Below, in pieces: positions 53,170 to 62,147 of a DNA stretch of 64,000 nt; position 1 is the stretch's first letter, and each line of letters starts with the position of its first letter. The stretch covers positions 1-64,000 of the forward strand of contig NZ_JAJJWI010000017.1 in the NCBI RefSeq assembly GCF_020907275.1, in the 5' to 3' direction. The notes under the pieces were generated by a model. It was not told the DNA's origin, ran no database searches, and worked only from the letters and a program-made list of their open reading frames with translations. Source of the DNA: Pontibacter silvestris (GTDB lineage: Bacteria; Bacteroidota; Bacteroidia; Cytophagales; Hymenobacteraceae). Both the position numbers and the translations under genes were made by a program.

Positions 53170-54078
53170 TTAGAAATAGCCTCCTTTTTTACGGTCTTCC
53201 ATCGCCGTTTCCGATAATTTATCGTCTATACGGGTGGCACCACGCTCACTTATTTTTGATTCGATAATTTCAGCAATTACGCTGTCTATGTCATAAGCCA
53301 CAGATTCAACGGCAGCTGTACAGGTCATGTCTCCCACAGTGCGGAACCGAACTGTCTTTGTGATCTTTACATCATCCGGGTCGAGGTGAATGTAGTCCGA
53401 CCAGGCCATCAGCTTCCCATCGCGCACCAGACAGTCGCGCTCATGCGTGAAATAAATGTTAGGCAGCTCGATTTTCTCGCGCTTTATATAATTCCATACA
53501 TCGAGCTCTGTCCAGTTGCTGATTGGGAACACGCGCACGTTTTCTCCTTTATGGATGTGCCCGTTGTAGATATTCCATAGTTCCGGGCGTTGCAGTTTCG
53601 GGTCCCACTGGCCAAATTCATCACGCACCGAGAAGATTCTTTCTTTTGCTCTGGCTTTTTCCTCGTCGCGGCGGGCTCCGCCAATACAAGCATCAAATCC
53701 GAACTCTTCTATGGTCTCCAGTAAGGTATAGGTTTGCAATCCATTACGGCTGGCGTAGCGGCCCTTAGGCTCCGACAGGTTCTGTCTCTTAATGGTGTCT
53801 TCCACATGGCGTACAATTAGCTTCTCACCTAATTTTTCTGCCAGTTCGTCGCGGTAGCGTATTGCCTCCGGGAAGTTATGGCCTGTATCTACGTGCACGA
53901 GTGGGAATGGGAATTTACCAGGTCTGAAAGCTTTTTCAGCCAGCCGAACCAATGTGATAGAGTCTTTACCACCTGAAAAGAGAAGTGCTGGTTTTTCGAA
54001 CTGACCTGCTACCTCCCGCATAATATGGATGGCTTCTGCCTCCAGCTGATCAAGGTAATCAAGATATTGTTTACTCAT
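53170..54078 (-). CDS. cysD: Sulfate adenylyltransferase subunit 2
   Basis: Catalytic ATP-pyrophosphatase subunit of ATP sulfurylase, 302 residues. The PP-loop is FSGGKDS, followed by FPLVHVDTGHNFPEAI and the arginine-rich GGARRDEEKARAKERIFSVRD block. The C-terminal RFRTVGDMTCTAAVES with GYF at the end is family-typical. It lies between cysH (upstream, 117 bases) and cysN (adjacent), on the transcript controlled by the second SAM riboswitch. Confidence 0.97.
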   Translation of the reverse strand: MSKQYLDYLDQLEAEAIHIMREVAGQFEKPALLFSGGKDSITLVRLAEKAFRPGKFPFPLVHVDTGHNFPEAIRYRDELAEKLGEKLIVRHVEDTIKRQNLSEPKGRYASRNGLQTYTLLETIEEFGFDACIGGARRDEEKARAKERIFSVRDEFGQWDPKLQRPELWNIYNGHIHKGENVRVFPISNWTELDVWNYIKREKIELPNIYFTHERDCLVRDGKLMAWSDYIHLDPDDVKITKTVRFRTVGDMTCTAAVESVAYDIDSVIAEIIESKISERGATRIDDKLSETAMEDRKKGGYF

Positions 54079-54195
54079 TATTGTTGTCGTTAATCGTTAT
54101 CCGACTTTCGTATTATGGTTTTAATTTAAGATAGAGAAAAGATAAGTTAATTCAGGAGAAGTTTTTTATCTTTTTCTCGTAATCCTTTTCTGAAA

Positions 54196-54915
54196 TTAAT
54201 GTGCATGCAAACCGCATTCCTTTTTAGATGTGTCTTCCCACCACCAGCGACCAGCCCTGAAATCTTCGCCTTCTTTTATAGCACGCGTGCAGGGGGCACA
54301 TCCAACACTTACAAAGCCTTTATCGTGTAAAGTGTTATAAGGAATTCTATCTTTCTTTATTGCTTCACGCACCTCATCCAATGTCCAGTTCAGCAAAGGA
54401 TTATATTTAATAAGCTGATTTGCCTCATCCCACTCCAACAGTTGCAGGCTCTGGCGTGCAGCTGACTGATCGGCACGTATACCTGTTACCCACAGCTTTA
54501 CTTCCTTTAAAGCACGTTGCAGCGGTTCCACTTTACGAATGTGGCAGCACTGCTTTCGGTCTTCTACGGAGTTATAAAAACTAAGTGGGCCATTTTTCGT
54601 AAGCAGCTCCTCAACAGCCTCATGCTTAGGGAAATATACTTCGATTTTTTTATCGTAACGCTGATTAGTTCTATTTAGCAGACTATACGTTTCATTAAAA
54701 AGCCGGCCTGTGTCTAAGGTGAAAACCTTAATAGGTAACTCACTAGAGAAGACATAGTGGGTAATCAACTGGTCTTCAATTCCCAGACTTGAAGAAAAGG
54801 CTATATGATTCTCGAACTCTGTGGCCAGAATACGTAAGCCTTCCTCAACTGACTTGCCTTCCAGAGCAGCAAGTAGTGATGGAATTTTTGTTTCTAAAGC
54901 TGATAACTTGCTCAT
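54196..54915 (-). CDS. cysH: APS/PAPS reductase, 4Fe-4S type
   Basis: Reduces adenosine 5'-phosphosulfate to sulfite with thioredoxin. The 239 residues carry the four cluster cysteines of the APS-using branch, C123-C124 (KQCCHIRK) and C206/C209 (VGCAPCTR), plus the catalytic ECGLH near the C-terminus (C234). The PP-loop-like SSSLGIEDQ is present. The absence of an APS kinase (cysC) nearby agrees with direct use of APS. First gene of the minus-strand arm, 207 bases after the leader ORF stop. Confidence 0.95.
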   Translation of the reverse strand: MSKLSALETKIPSLLAALEGKSVEEGLRILATEFENHIAFSSSLGIEDQLITHYVFSSELPIKVFTLDTGRLFNETYSLLNRTNQRYDKKIEVYFPKHEAVEELLTKNGPLSFYNSVEDRKQCCHIRKVEPLQRALKEVKLWVTGIRADQSAARQSLQLLEWDEANQLIKYNPLLNWTLDEVREAIKKDRIPYNTLHDKGFVSVGCAPCTRAIKEGEDFRAGRWWWEDTSKKECGLHAH

Positions 54916-55121
54916 AAATATTGTTTTCTTTATGAATTGATAAAAGATGCCGCTGCTATTGTTAAATTATTCTGTTGATGGTGTATATCTAAATATGAAG
55001 CAACTGGCTGTTTGGAGGCACAGTTAACAGAGAACATCAGTAACAGGAAAGGCAGAAATGGCAATTGAAAGTTATGCCTGGTTTGCAACAGGCAACAAAT
55101 CTTAAAGATGCAGATTTGACA
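54916..55121 (-). promoter_or_regulatory. Untranslated region between leader ORF 2 and cysH
   Basis: About 206 bases. Just after the leader stop are two small hairpins: CAAATCT (55096-55102) with AGATTTG (55112-55118), and GCCTG (55076-55080) with CAGGC (55089-55093). Neither is followed by a T-run. They may take part in attenuation, but there is no classical terminator. Confidence 0.45.
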
Positions 55122-55244
55122 CTAGCAGATACAACAGCAACAACAGCAGCTAATGGTTTTATAAGCTGTTGAGAACACAGGATTGGTAAAAGCAGTGTGA
55201 ATACTACTACCGGAAACTGAAGACAATGTGTTTGCTGTTTGCAT
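55122..55244 (-). CDS. Poly-cysteine leader peptide 2
   Basis: A 40-codon ORF beginning MQTANTLSSVSGSSIH and ending SCCCCCCIC before TAG: seven of the last eight codons are Cys (TGC TGT TGT TGC TGT TGT ATC TGC). The first six Cys codons are identical in order to those of leader 1, while the peptide bodies are unrelated apart from being Ser/Thr-rich. Its ATG is seven bases after the riboswitch P1 helix. Placement before cysH, and duplication of the arrangement, argue for a real cysteine-sensing leader rather than chance low complexity. Confidence 0.8.
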   Translation of the reverse strand: MQTANTLSSVSGSSIHTAFTNPVFSTAYKTISCCCCCCIC

Positions 55245-55251
55245 TTGCTTT

Positions 55252-55356
55252 AAATTTATATGCTCCCGTTAGTCCGGGATAGGACTTGGCACCTTCCAAG
55301 CAGGTGGTTGCCAGAGGGTCACAGAGCCTAGTCTCTCGCCTCTTCTTTATAAATTT
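55252..55356 (-). promoter_or_regulatory. SAM-I (S-box) riboswitch upstream of cysHDN
   Basis: A 105-nt aptamer on the minus strand. P1 pairs AAATTTATA (55356-55348) with TATAAATTT (55260-55252). The core GAGGCGAGAG, then CCCTCTGGCAACC and GGTGCCAAGTCCT, match the S-box and the twin at 44796-44900, which has the same length. Loop sequences differ, so the pair is old or has diverged freely outside the core. Confidence 0.9.
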
Positions 55357-55392
55357 TTAGACTTTACTAGAGTCTAACTTATTGGAGTTGTA

Positions 55393-55400
55393 CAAAGGTA
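55393..55400 (-). promoter_or_regulatory. -7 box TACCTTTG of the cysH leader
   Basis: On the minus strand TACCTTTG matches TAnnTTTG 37 bases before the riboswitch P1 helix. The -33 element is not clear. Confidence 0.5.
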
Positions 55401-55503
55401 AGGCTTTTTTTGTTATAAAAATTAATAAAGAAGGAATAATTGCCTGCTTTACAGGCTGTAGCAGATCTTTTTGTAGAGGAGAGACTAAGAAAGCAACAGA
55501 AAA

Positions 55504-55530
55504 TGGGCTTGCTTTTAAGCAGCAAGCCCA
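55504..55530 (-). terminator. Terminator overlapping the end of the 55515 gene
   Basis: A 10-bp stem, TGGGCTTGCT (55504-55513) with AGCAAGCCCA (55521-55530), followed by TTTTC on the minus strand. It contains the last codons of the gene. Confidence 0.65.
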
Positions 55531-56234
55531 GCTACATATTTTACCAGGGAGCGTTTAGCTATAGGCAACAGGGCATGTTCAAGCGGGCAAGGGACTTTAG
55601 ATACTGCCACAAATGTGGCTGGGTTCGGTAACTCCTGGCGTTCCCGAACGAGCTGTACTTTTAGATTTTCATGTGTTAAGGTAAGACCTCTTCGTATCGT
55701 TTGCAGATGCTGCATATGTATACCACGGTACTTTTCGTATGTATTCCGGAAGACTGTAATGCGATACATATATATCATTGTCTCTTTGCCCGGAAAAGTT
55801 TCCAGAAAAAGGTAGCCCTCATTATGATACATAGGTGTGATGCCCACTGTGCTTATTTCCAAGTGCCGCTCAATAAAATCATAAAGCTCCTTACCTTCTT
55901 CAATGGCATTATCAAACAATGGAGAAGCATATAGTATAATTTCCTCAATCTGCTTCATAGCCTCATCATCTTCTATAATCTTCTCGTATACCAACTCCAG
56001 TTTTTCGAAGTCGGCACGGCTAATGCGTTTAGGAAACTGCTCGTACACTAGCTTTTTGTGTTCCTTTACCTGTAGCATATTGCGGTAATGCATAATCAGG
56101 TCAGAGAAAACAGGGTAGAGGCGCTGCTTACCAAACTCTGCTTTAGCTGTTTGCAGGTAAGCCAGCAGCATATATTTTTTATACTCGAAATCCAGCAGGC
56201 CTTCCGTTAGCCAGTTGACGGGTAGGGTGTTCAT
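55515..56234 (-). CDS. Conserved hypothetical protein
   Basis: Protein of 239 residues from the ATG at 56234 (an upstream in-frame TTG is less likely). I do not recognise a family. It is soluble, helical and charged: NWLTEGLLDFEYKKYMLLAY near the N-terminus, a predicted coiled or helical middle (DFEKLELVYEKIIEDDEAMKQIEE), and a C-terminal YRITVFRNTYEKYRGIHMQ. No signal peptide or metal motif. It is upstream of the cysH leader on the same strand but ends in its own terminator, so it is not in that transcript. Confidence 0.6.
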   Translation of the reverse strand: MNTLPVNWLTEGLLDFEYKKYMLLAYLQTAKAEFGKQRLYPVFSDLIMHYRNMLQVKEHKKLVYEQFPKRISRADFEKLELVYEKIIEDDEAMKQIEEIILYASPLFDNAIEEGKELYDFIERHLEISTVGITPMYHNEGYLFLETFPGKETMIYMYRITVFRNTYEKYRGIHMQHLQTIRRGLTLTHENLKVQLVRERQELPNPATFVAVSKVPCPLEHALLPIAKRSLVKYVAGLAA

Positions 56235-56718
56235 AGCCTTCAACTTTAGAGTTTAAGATTATACACTGGTTTTTAAAGAACATTAATATAAGCTTTTTAC
56301 GCAACATTTGCTTCCAGTTATATAACAATAAGATGAAAAGTGTACTCTTTAAAAATAAATTCTGCTCTCATGAATAAGCCTCAGAACCTAATCAGTTGTC
56401 CTTTTAAAGTAGATAATACCGTTGTTTTAGATAATTTCTTCTATTAGAGGTGCTATATCTAAATGCTTTTATTAAATTACTACCGATTGTTTGTGTTGCA
56501 CTGGTTTCTTTGTAATGCTTGCTTTTAAGTTCTGTTTTTTACTCTCAATCTGCACATGATAGAACCTGTATTAGGCAGTAATAAAAGATCAGGAGTGGCG
56601 CACTATTTCTGGAAAATTGGCAGGCAATACATCTGCTGAAAATAAATTACTGATTCTTAATATCTTGCCTTTTATTAAGCTGAAATAAATTATTTAACAC
56701 CCTTAAATCTATAGATCA
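56235..56718. other. Divergent intergenic region, no gene seen
   Basis: About 484 AT-rich bases between the divergent hypothetical gene and the 1133-residue protein gene. No RNA, repeat or ORF recognised. Confidence 0.4.
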
Positions 56719-59700
56719 ATGAAGATCAATGCGTCTGTAAGCGTATTTTTAGTCTTGTTGCTTATATGCTGTTCCTGTAGTAACAAACGCCCGGGAAAGC
56801 CAAAAGTACTTGTTTTCAGTAAGACCAGTGGTTTCCACCATTCAGCTATTGCCGATGGTAACACTGCTATTATCAAATTAGGAGAAGAGAATGGTTTTGA
56901 GGTAGACACAACCACCAATGCCAGTTATTTTCAGGAGGATAGTCTTAAACAATACGCAGCAGTAGTTTTCTTAAGCACAACCGGAGATGTTCTAAACCAT
57001 TACCAGGAGGCAGATTTTGAGCGTTACATTCAGGCTGGCGGTGGTTTTGTAGGCATACATGCTGCCACAGACACCGAATACGACTGGGGTTGGTACGGCA
57101 GGTTAGTAGGGGCTTACTTCGTGAGCCACCCTAGGCCGCAGGAAGCAGTTTTAAATGTCGTAAACCGTAATCATGCTTCAACCGAGCACCTGCCGGAACA
57201 GTGGAAAAGGACAGATGAGTGGTATAACTTTGATAAGCTGAATAAAAATGTGAATGTGCTGATAGCGATTGATGAAAAAAGCTATGAAGGGGGAACAAAT
57301 GGCGACATGCACCCTATGGCTTGGTACCATGATTATGAAGGCGGACGAGCTTTTTATACTGAACTGGGCCATACAGAAGAGTCTTACCAGAACCCGCAGT
57401 ATCTGCAGCACATTTTAGGCGGCATACAGTATGCCATTGGTGATAACAAAGAGTTGGATTATGATAAGGCTGTTACACTGCGTGTGCCTGAAGATGACCG
57501 CTTTGTAAGGACAGTGCTTACGCAAGGCGCTTTCTTCGAACCTACTGAAATGGCTATTCTCCCCAACCTGGATATTCTGGTGGCGCAGCGTCGTGGCGAG
57601 ATCATGCTTTTTGATCATGAAACAGAGGATGTAAGGCAGGTAGGCTTTTTGGATGTTTACCACATGGCGCAGGTTCCGGATGTAAATGCAGAAGAAGGAG
57701 TGCTGGGCATTGCTGCTGATCCTGATTTCAGGGAGAATAACTTTGTGTTTATCTACTATAGTCCTGCGGACACCTCTGTAAATCGTCTTTCTCGCTTTGT
57801 TTACAGGGATGGGGTGTTAGACATGAAGTCGGAGAAAGTTATTCTGCAGCTTTACTCACAGCGGAATATCTGCTGCCATACCGGTGGTTCTATTGCTTTT
57901 GGCCCTGGTAATTTATTGTACTTGTCTACAGGCGACAACTCTACCCCGTTCGATGAAAAAGGCCAGCGCTATACCAATAATGGATATGCTCCTTTAGATG
58001 ACCGTCCGGGGCATGAGCAGTTTGATGCCCGACGTACATCAGGTAACACCAACGATCTTCGGGGTAAAATTATCCGCATAAAAGTAAATGAAGATGGCAC
58101 ATATAGCATACCCGAAGGTAACCTTTTCCCGGGCAACAACCCAAAAGCACGACCAGAGATTTACACTATGGGCCACCGAAACCCATACCGCATTTCTGTA
58201 GATCAGAAGAACGGATACCTTTATTGGGGAGACGTAGGGCCGGATGCCCGTGAGGATAGCTTGATAGCCCGTGGCCCCAGAGGCTACGACGAAGTGAACC
58301 AGGCACGTAAGCCGGGCTACTTTGGCTGGCCCTTATTCATTGGAGATAACTACGCTTACCATCAGTACAATTATGCTACCGGAGATGCAGGGCCTACTGC
58401 CGACCCCGCCAAACCTGTTAATCGCTCCCGAAACAATACAGGTCTTCAGCAGTTGCCTCCGGCACAGCCAGCATTTATCTGGTATCCTTACGGAGAATCC
58501 CCAGACTTCCCGCAGGTAGGTTCTGGTGGCCGAAGTGCTATGGCAGGTCCTGTTTATTATACCGATATGTACCCGCAAAGTACCCGCTATGCAGAATACT
58601 ACAACGGCAAGCTCTTTATCTATGACTGGATTCGTAACTGGATAAAGGTAGTAACTATGCTGCCTAACGGCGACTTAGATAAGATGGAACCATTTATAGA
58701 AAACGCCGACTTTGTAGCTCCTATGGACATGGAAGTAGGCCCTGACGGTAAAATTTATGTGCTGGAGTATGGGCAGGGGTGGTTTTCCAAAAACCCTGAG
58801 GCTGGTTTATCCCGGATTGACTACCTGTCAGGAAACCGCCCACCTAAGATAAAAGAATTAACTGTAAACAAAACAAGTGGTAAACTGCCGTTTACAGCCA
58901 TAGCCAAAGTGGAGGCTACTGATCCTGAGAACGACAGAATGCGTTATGTCTGGAAAGTTGGCAACAGAATAAAGGAAACTTGGGAGCCCACACTGGAATA
59001 TACATTTGGTCGTGCCGGAGATAACGATATTAGTGTAGAAGTCTTTGACATAAAAAATGCTTCCGCAAAAAGTAACATAGTGTCCTTGTACGCCGGAAAC
59101 GAGCAGCCTCAGGTTAACCTCGCATTGCAGGGTAACCGTAGTTTTTATTTCAAGGGCAAGCCAGTACAGTATCAGACAAAAATTGTAGACCCGGATGGTA
59201 GTGTAGACAAAAACAACCTTTTTATTTCTGCTGATTATGTTGAAGGAGTAGATCTGGCTGGTGCCTCTATGGGACATCAGGTAGTATCGGAAGAAATTTT
59301 AGGGAAAAACCTAATGCTGAACTCTGATTGCAAATCCTGTCATCAGGTAGAGGAAAAATCCATTGGGCCTGCTTTTATGCAGGTGGCGCAGCGATACCGT
59401 AAAAACCCATCTGCTTACCTGCACCTCACTAACAAGATTATTGAAGGCGGAAGTGGTGTATGGGGCGAAGCCAACATGCCAGCACACCCTGACATGAGTG
59501 CAACGGAAGCCCGGCAAATTGTAAAATGGGTGCTGTCGCTTGGAGAAACTGAAAATGCTAAGAAGTCTCTTCCTGCCAATGGTCAGCTTATGCCACAGGT
59601 AAGTACACAACAGCAGCAGAATACAATACTAAAACTTACTGCTACCTACACAGACCAGGGCGATGCAGGCATAAGGCCATTATCTGCTTCAGATGCTGTT

Positions 59701-60120
59701 TACTTGAGAAGCAACCTGATAGATGTGGCGGAGTTGTCAGAAGTAAAAGGCTTTGCCAGTAAAGATTCGTCTGGAAGTGAATATCTTGTTTTTCCGGCAG
59801 GGGAGGCATGGCTGAAAGTCGAGCAGCTTGATTTAACAGGCATCAGAGGAATCGGATTAGCAGGTTTTGGCAGCGGGCAAGCGAACCAATACCAGGTAGA
59901 GGTGCGGTTAGGGCAGCCAACAGGCCGCAAAATAGGAGAAGGGCAAATCAGCTTTAGTACTGCTAACGGAAGAGAAACTGCTATTGTATCTATACAGCAG
60001 GTAGTAAACAAAGAGCTTAATGATGTATATATTGTGGTGAAGCCGCTTTCTGCTGCAGGAGGGAGAAAACCGCTCCTGAAAACGGTACAGTTCCTTCCTC
60101 AGACAAGTCCGGCGTTATAA
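56719..60120 (+). CDS. ThuA / sorbosone-dehydrogenase / cytochrome c multidomain lipoprotein
   Basis: A 1133-residue exported protein. The N-terminal signal has lipobox-like cysteines (LLLICCSCSN). Residues ~28-235 are a ThuA (Trp-RNA-like, GATase-fold) domain: VLVFSKTSGFHHSAIADG, GGGFVGIHAATDTEYDW, HPMAWYHDYEGGRAFYTELGH. Residues ~250-690 are a GSDH/sorbosone dehydrogenase beta-propeller (NICCHTGGSIAFGPGNLLYLSTGD, GHRNPYRISVD). A PKD-like domain follows (~700-790), then cytochrome c with CKSCH (~860-950) and a C-terminal CBM6-like beta-domain (~985-1125). It probably oxidises sugars in the periplasm and passes electrons to its own haem; the domain combination is known in Bacteroidota. Confidence 0.88.
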   Translation: MKINASVSVFLVLLLICCSCSNKRPGKPKVLVFSKTSGFHHSAIADGNTAIIKLGEENGFEVDTTTNASYFQEDSLKQYAAVVFLSTTGDVLNHYQEADFERYIQAGGGFVGIHAATDTEYDWGWYGRLVGAYFVSHPRPQEAVLNVVNRNHASTEHLPEQWKRTDEWYNFDKLNKNVNVLIAIDEKSYEGGTNGDMHPMAWYHDYEGGRAFYTELGHTEESYQNPQYLQHILGGIQYAIGDNKELDYDKAVTLRVPEDDRFVRTVLTQGAFFEPTEMAILPNLDILVAQRRGEIMLFDHETEDVRQVGFLDVYHMAQVPDVNAEEGVLGIAADPDFRENNFVFIYYSPADTSVNRLSRFVYRDGVLDMKSEKVILQLYSQRNICCHTGGSIAFGPGNLLYLSTGDNSTPFDEKGQRYTNNGYAPLDDRPGHEQFDARRTSGNTNDLRGKIIRIKVNEDGTYSIPEGNLFPGNNPKARPEIYTMGHRNPYRISVDQKNGYLYWGDVGPDAREDSLIARGPRGYDEVNQARKPGYFGWPLFIGDNYAYHQYNYATGDAGPTADPAKPVNRSRNNTGLQQLPPAQPAFIWYPYGESPDFPQVGSGGRSAMAGPVYYTDMYPQSTRYAEYYNGKLFIYDWIRNWIKVVTMLPNGDLDKMEPFIENADFVAPMDMEVGPDGKIYVLEYGQGWFSKNPEAGLSRIDYLSGNRPPKIKELTVNKTSGKLPFTAIAKVEATDPENDRMRYVWKVGNRIKETWEPTLEYTFGRAGDNDISVEVFDIKNASAKSNIVSLYAGNEQPQVNLALQGNRSFYFKGKPVQYQTKIVDPDGSVDKNNLFISADYVEGVDLAGASMGHQVVSEEILGKNLMLNSDCKSCHQVEEKSIGPAFMQVAQRYRKNPSAYLHLTNKIIEGGSGVWGEANMPAHPDMSATEARQIVKWVLSLGETENAKKSLPANGQLMPQVSTQQQQNTILKLTATYTDQGDAGIRPLSASDAVYLRSNLIDVAELSEVKGFASKDSSGSEYLVFPAGEAWLKVEQLDLTGIRGIGLAGFGSGQANQYQVEVRLGQPTGRKIGEGQISFSTANGRETAIVSIQQVVNKELNDVYIVVKPLSAAGGRKPLLKTVQFLPQTSPAL

Positions 60121-60151
60121 TAGATCATGTAGATTAACTGTTTCTTTTTGT

Positions 60152-60189
60152 AAAGGAGGCTTATCTTTAACATAAGCCTCCTTTTTTTA
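60152..60189 (+). terminator. Rho-independent terminator
   Basis: A perfect 13-bp stem (AAAGGAGGCTTAT at 60152-60164, ATAAGCCTCCTTT at 60172-60184) followed by a T-run. Confidence 0.88.
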
Positions 60190-60264
60190 TGAGAACACTA
60201 TTATTTATGCCGCTCTTAATGTAAACTTCAAAAAATGTGTTGGTTTTAGAATAATCAATTTACG

Positions 60265-60272
60265 TACCTTTG
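60265..60272 (+). promoter_or_regulatory. -7 box TACCTTTG of the ROK gene
   Basis: A perfect TAnnTTTG 29 bases before the ATG. A TTGG at 60240-60243 could serve as the -33 element. Confidence 0.55.
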
Positions 60273-60301
60273 GCCCCTCATTATTTCAAAAGGATTTTCA
60301 A

Positions 60302-61168
60302 ATGTATAGTTCAATTGTCTTAGGAGTAGACATCGGAGGGTCACATATTACAGCTGCTTTGATTGATCTGGAATTAAAGAACATACTTCCCAATACGCTG
60401 ACACGTGAACGGGTGAATGCACAAGGTACAGTAGAGGAGATAATAACTACATGGGCTAATGTAATAGAAATGGCCTTTGCAAAAAGTTCTGGTGCTTCAA
60501 AAAGAATCGGCATAGCTATACCAGGCCCATTTGAGTATGAGAAAGGAATTTCGTTAATGCAGAACCAGAATAAATATGATGCCCTTTACGGGGTAAATGT
60601 AAAAGAGCTGCTAGGAGAGAAGTTAGGGATAAGCAAAGATGATGTTAATCTGGTTAACGATGCAGGGTGTTTTCTGAAGGGAGAAGTTTTTGCCGGAGCA
60701 GCTGTGGGGGCTGGCAAAGCTATTGGCTTAACACTTGGTACAGGCTTAGGTACCGCCAGGTATGCTGACGGTATTGCCGCTGATGCAGATTTATGGAATG
60801 CACCTTTAAAAAGCAGTATCGCAGAAGAATATATTTCTACCCGAGGCTTAGTTAATACATATAAAGAACTGTCTGGCCTACCTGTTAAAGATGTAAAAGA
60901 GCTTGCCGGACTGTATAAGGCAGACCCTTATGCTAGACAAGCTTTTGAAGTTTTTGCCGATAACCTATCCTTGTTCTTAGCATCATTTATCAAAGCCGAC
61001 AATCCGGAGGTTGTGGTTGTTGGAGGAAATATTGCCAATGCCTGGGAACTGTTTATACCTATTGCTGAAGAGAAATTGGCTGAACAGGAAATATATGTTC
61101 CTTTACGCAGAGCGGTATTAGGAGAAGAAGCTGCTTTAATTGGCGCAGCAAGTTCCTGGAGTGAGTAA
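60302..61168 (+). CDS. ROK family protein (sugar-kinase-like)
   Basis: Cytoplasmic protein of 288 residues with the actin-like sugar-kinase fold. Phosphate-1 loop is VLGVDIGGSHITAALID, the catalytic-Asp segment is NDAGCFLKGE and phosphate-2 is LTLGTGLGTARYADG. The CxCGxxGCxE zinc motif common in ROK glucokinases and repressors is absent, and there is no DNA-binding domain, so it is an atypical kinase of unknown sugar specificity. It is followed 82 bases later by the SDR gene in the same direction. Confidence 0.85.
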   Translation: MYSSIVLGVDIGGSHITAALIDLELKNILPNTLTRERVNAQGTVEEIITTWANVIEMAFAKSSGASKRIGIAIPGPFEYEKGISLMQNQNKYDALYGVNVKELLGEKLGISKDDVNLVNDAGCFLKGEVFAGAAVGAGKAIGLTLGTGLGTARYADGIAADADLWNAPLKSSIAEEYISTRGLVNTYKELSGLPVKDVKELAGLYKADPYARQAFEVFADNLSLFLASFIKADNPEVVVVGGNIANAWELFIPIAEEKLAEQEIYVPLRRAVLGEEAALIGAASSWSE

Positions 61169-61250
61169 GTTAAAATAAAGGATACTTTTTGATGCCATGT
61201 ATAGTACTTTTCTCGTTTAAGTGAACATTATAAGCCTTTTGAATACCTAA

Positions 61251-62033
61251 ATGAAAGAATATTATTCCTCTAAAACTGTACTTATTACCGGCGGTGCGCA
61301 AGGTATAGGGCGGGGCATGGCACAGGCCTTTGCAAAAGCAGGGGCAAACGTAATAATAACTGACAATGATAAGGAAGCCGGGCAGGAAGCAACGCAATGG
61401 TTTCTGGAACAAAACCTTAAGGTGACTTTTTTACCTTGTGATGTTGCCGATGAAGAGCAGGTAAAAGAGCTGATGGAACAGGTGAAAGAAAAGTATGGGC
61501 AACTGGATGTGCTCATTAATAATGCCGGTATAGCTAACCCCTCCGTGGGTCCTTTACAAGACATGGACCTGGCAGACTTTGATCGTGTGTTGGCTGTGAA
61601 CCTGCGGGGGCCATTGCTATGTACCAAATATGCGCTTGCTTTGCTGGAGAAAGCTGAACATCCTGCTGTACTTAATATTTCTTCTACAAGAGCTTTTATG
61701 TCGGAACCGAACACCTTTCCTTACTCTGCCTCTAAAGGAGGTTTGGAAGCACTTACACATTCCCTTGCTATTAGCCTTACCGAGCCCCGAATAAGGGTAA
61801 ATGCCATTGCGCCAGGCTGGATAGAAACAGGCCGTTGGGAAAAGAAAAGCAAACGCTATGTACCGCAGCACAGCCAACAGGATAAGGAACAGCATCCTGT
61901 TGGTAGAGTTGGTACGCCAGAAGACATAGCGGAAGCAGCCTTGTTCTTGTGTTCTGATAAAGCTGGTTTTATAACTGGCCAAAGCATTACAATTGACGGA
62001 GGCATGACCGTGAAAATGATCTATGCTGAGTAG
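61251..62033 (+). CDS. SDR-family oxidoreductase
   Basis: Classical short-chain dehydrogenase/reductase of 260 residues. The cofactor loop is TGGAQGIG (residues 13-20), and NNAG is at 90-93. The catalytic set is S145, Y158 and K162 (YSASK). An acidic residue after the second strand (TDNDK) favours NAD. The C-terminal GFITGQSITIDGGMTV is typical. Probably cotranscribed with the ROK gene, suggesting sugar or polyol metabolism, but the substrate is not evident. Confidence 0.9.
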   Translation: MKEYYSSKTVLITGGAQGIGRGMAQAFAKAGANVIITDNDKEAGQEATQWFLEQNLKVTFLPCDVADEEQVKELMEQVKEKYGQLDVLINNAGIANPSVGPLQDMDLADFDRVLAVNLRGPLLCTKYALALLEKAEHPAVLNISSTRAFMSEPNTFPYSASKGGLEALTHSLAISLTEPRIRVNAIAPGWIETGRWEKKSKRYVPQHSQQDKEQHPVGRVGTPEDIAEAALFLCSDKAGFITGQSITIDGGMTVKMIYAE

Positions 62034-62147
62034 TTAACGCTGTAGTTATATTGTACAGCGCATGTGCCTTTTATCGTCTCGAAAAGCATAAGTAAAACCT
62101 TTGGTGCTATAATGTCGGTAAAACTAGAAGGCTAAATACTTCTGTTA

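Noticed and set aside
62038..62060. Terminator after the SDR gene
   Set aside because: Only a 7-bp stem with no following T-run; too weak to call.
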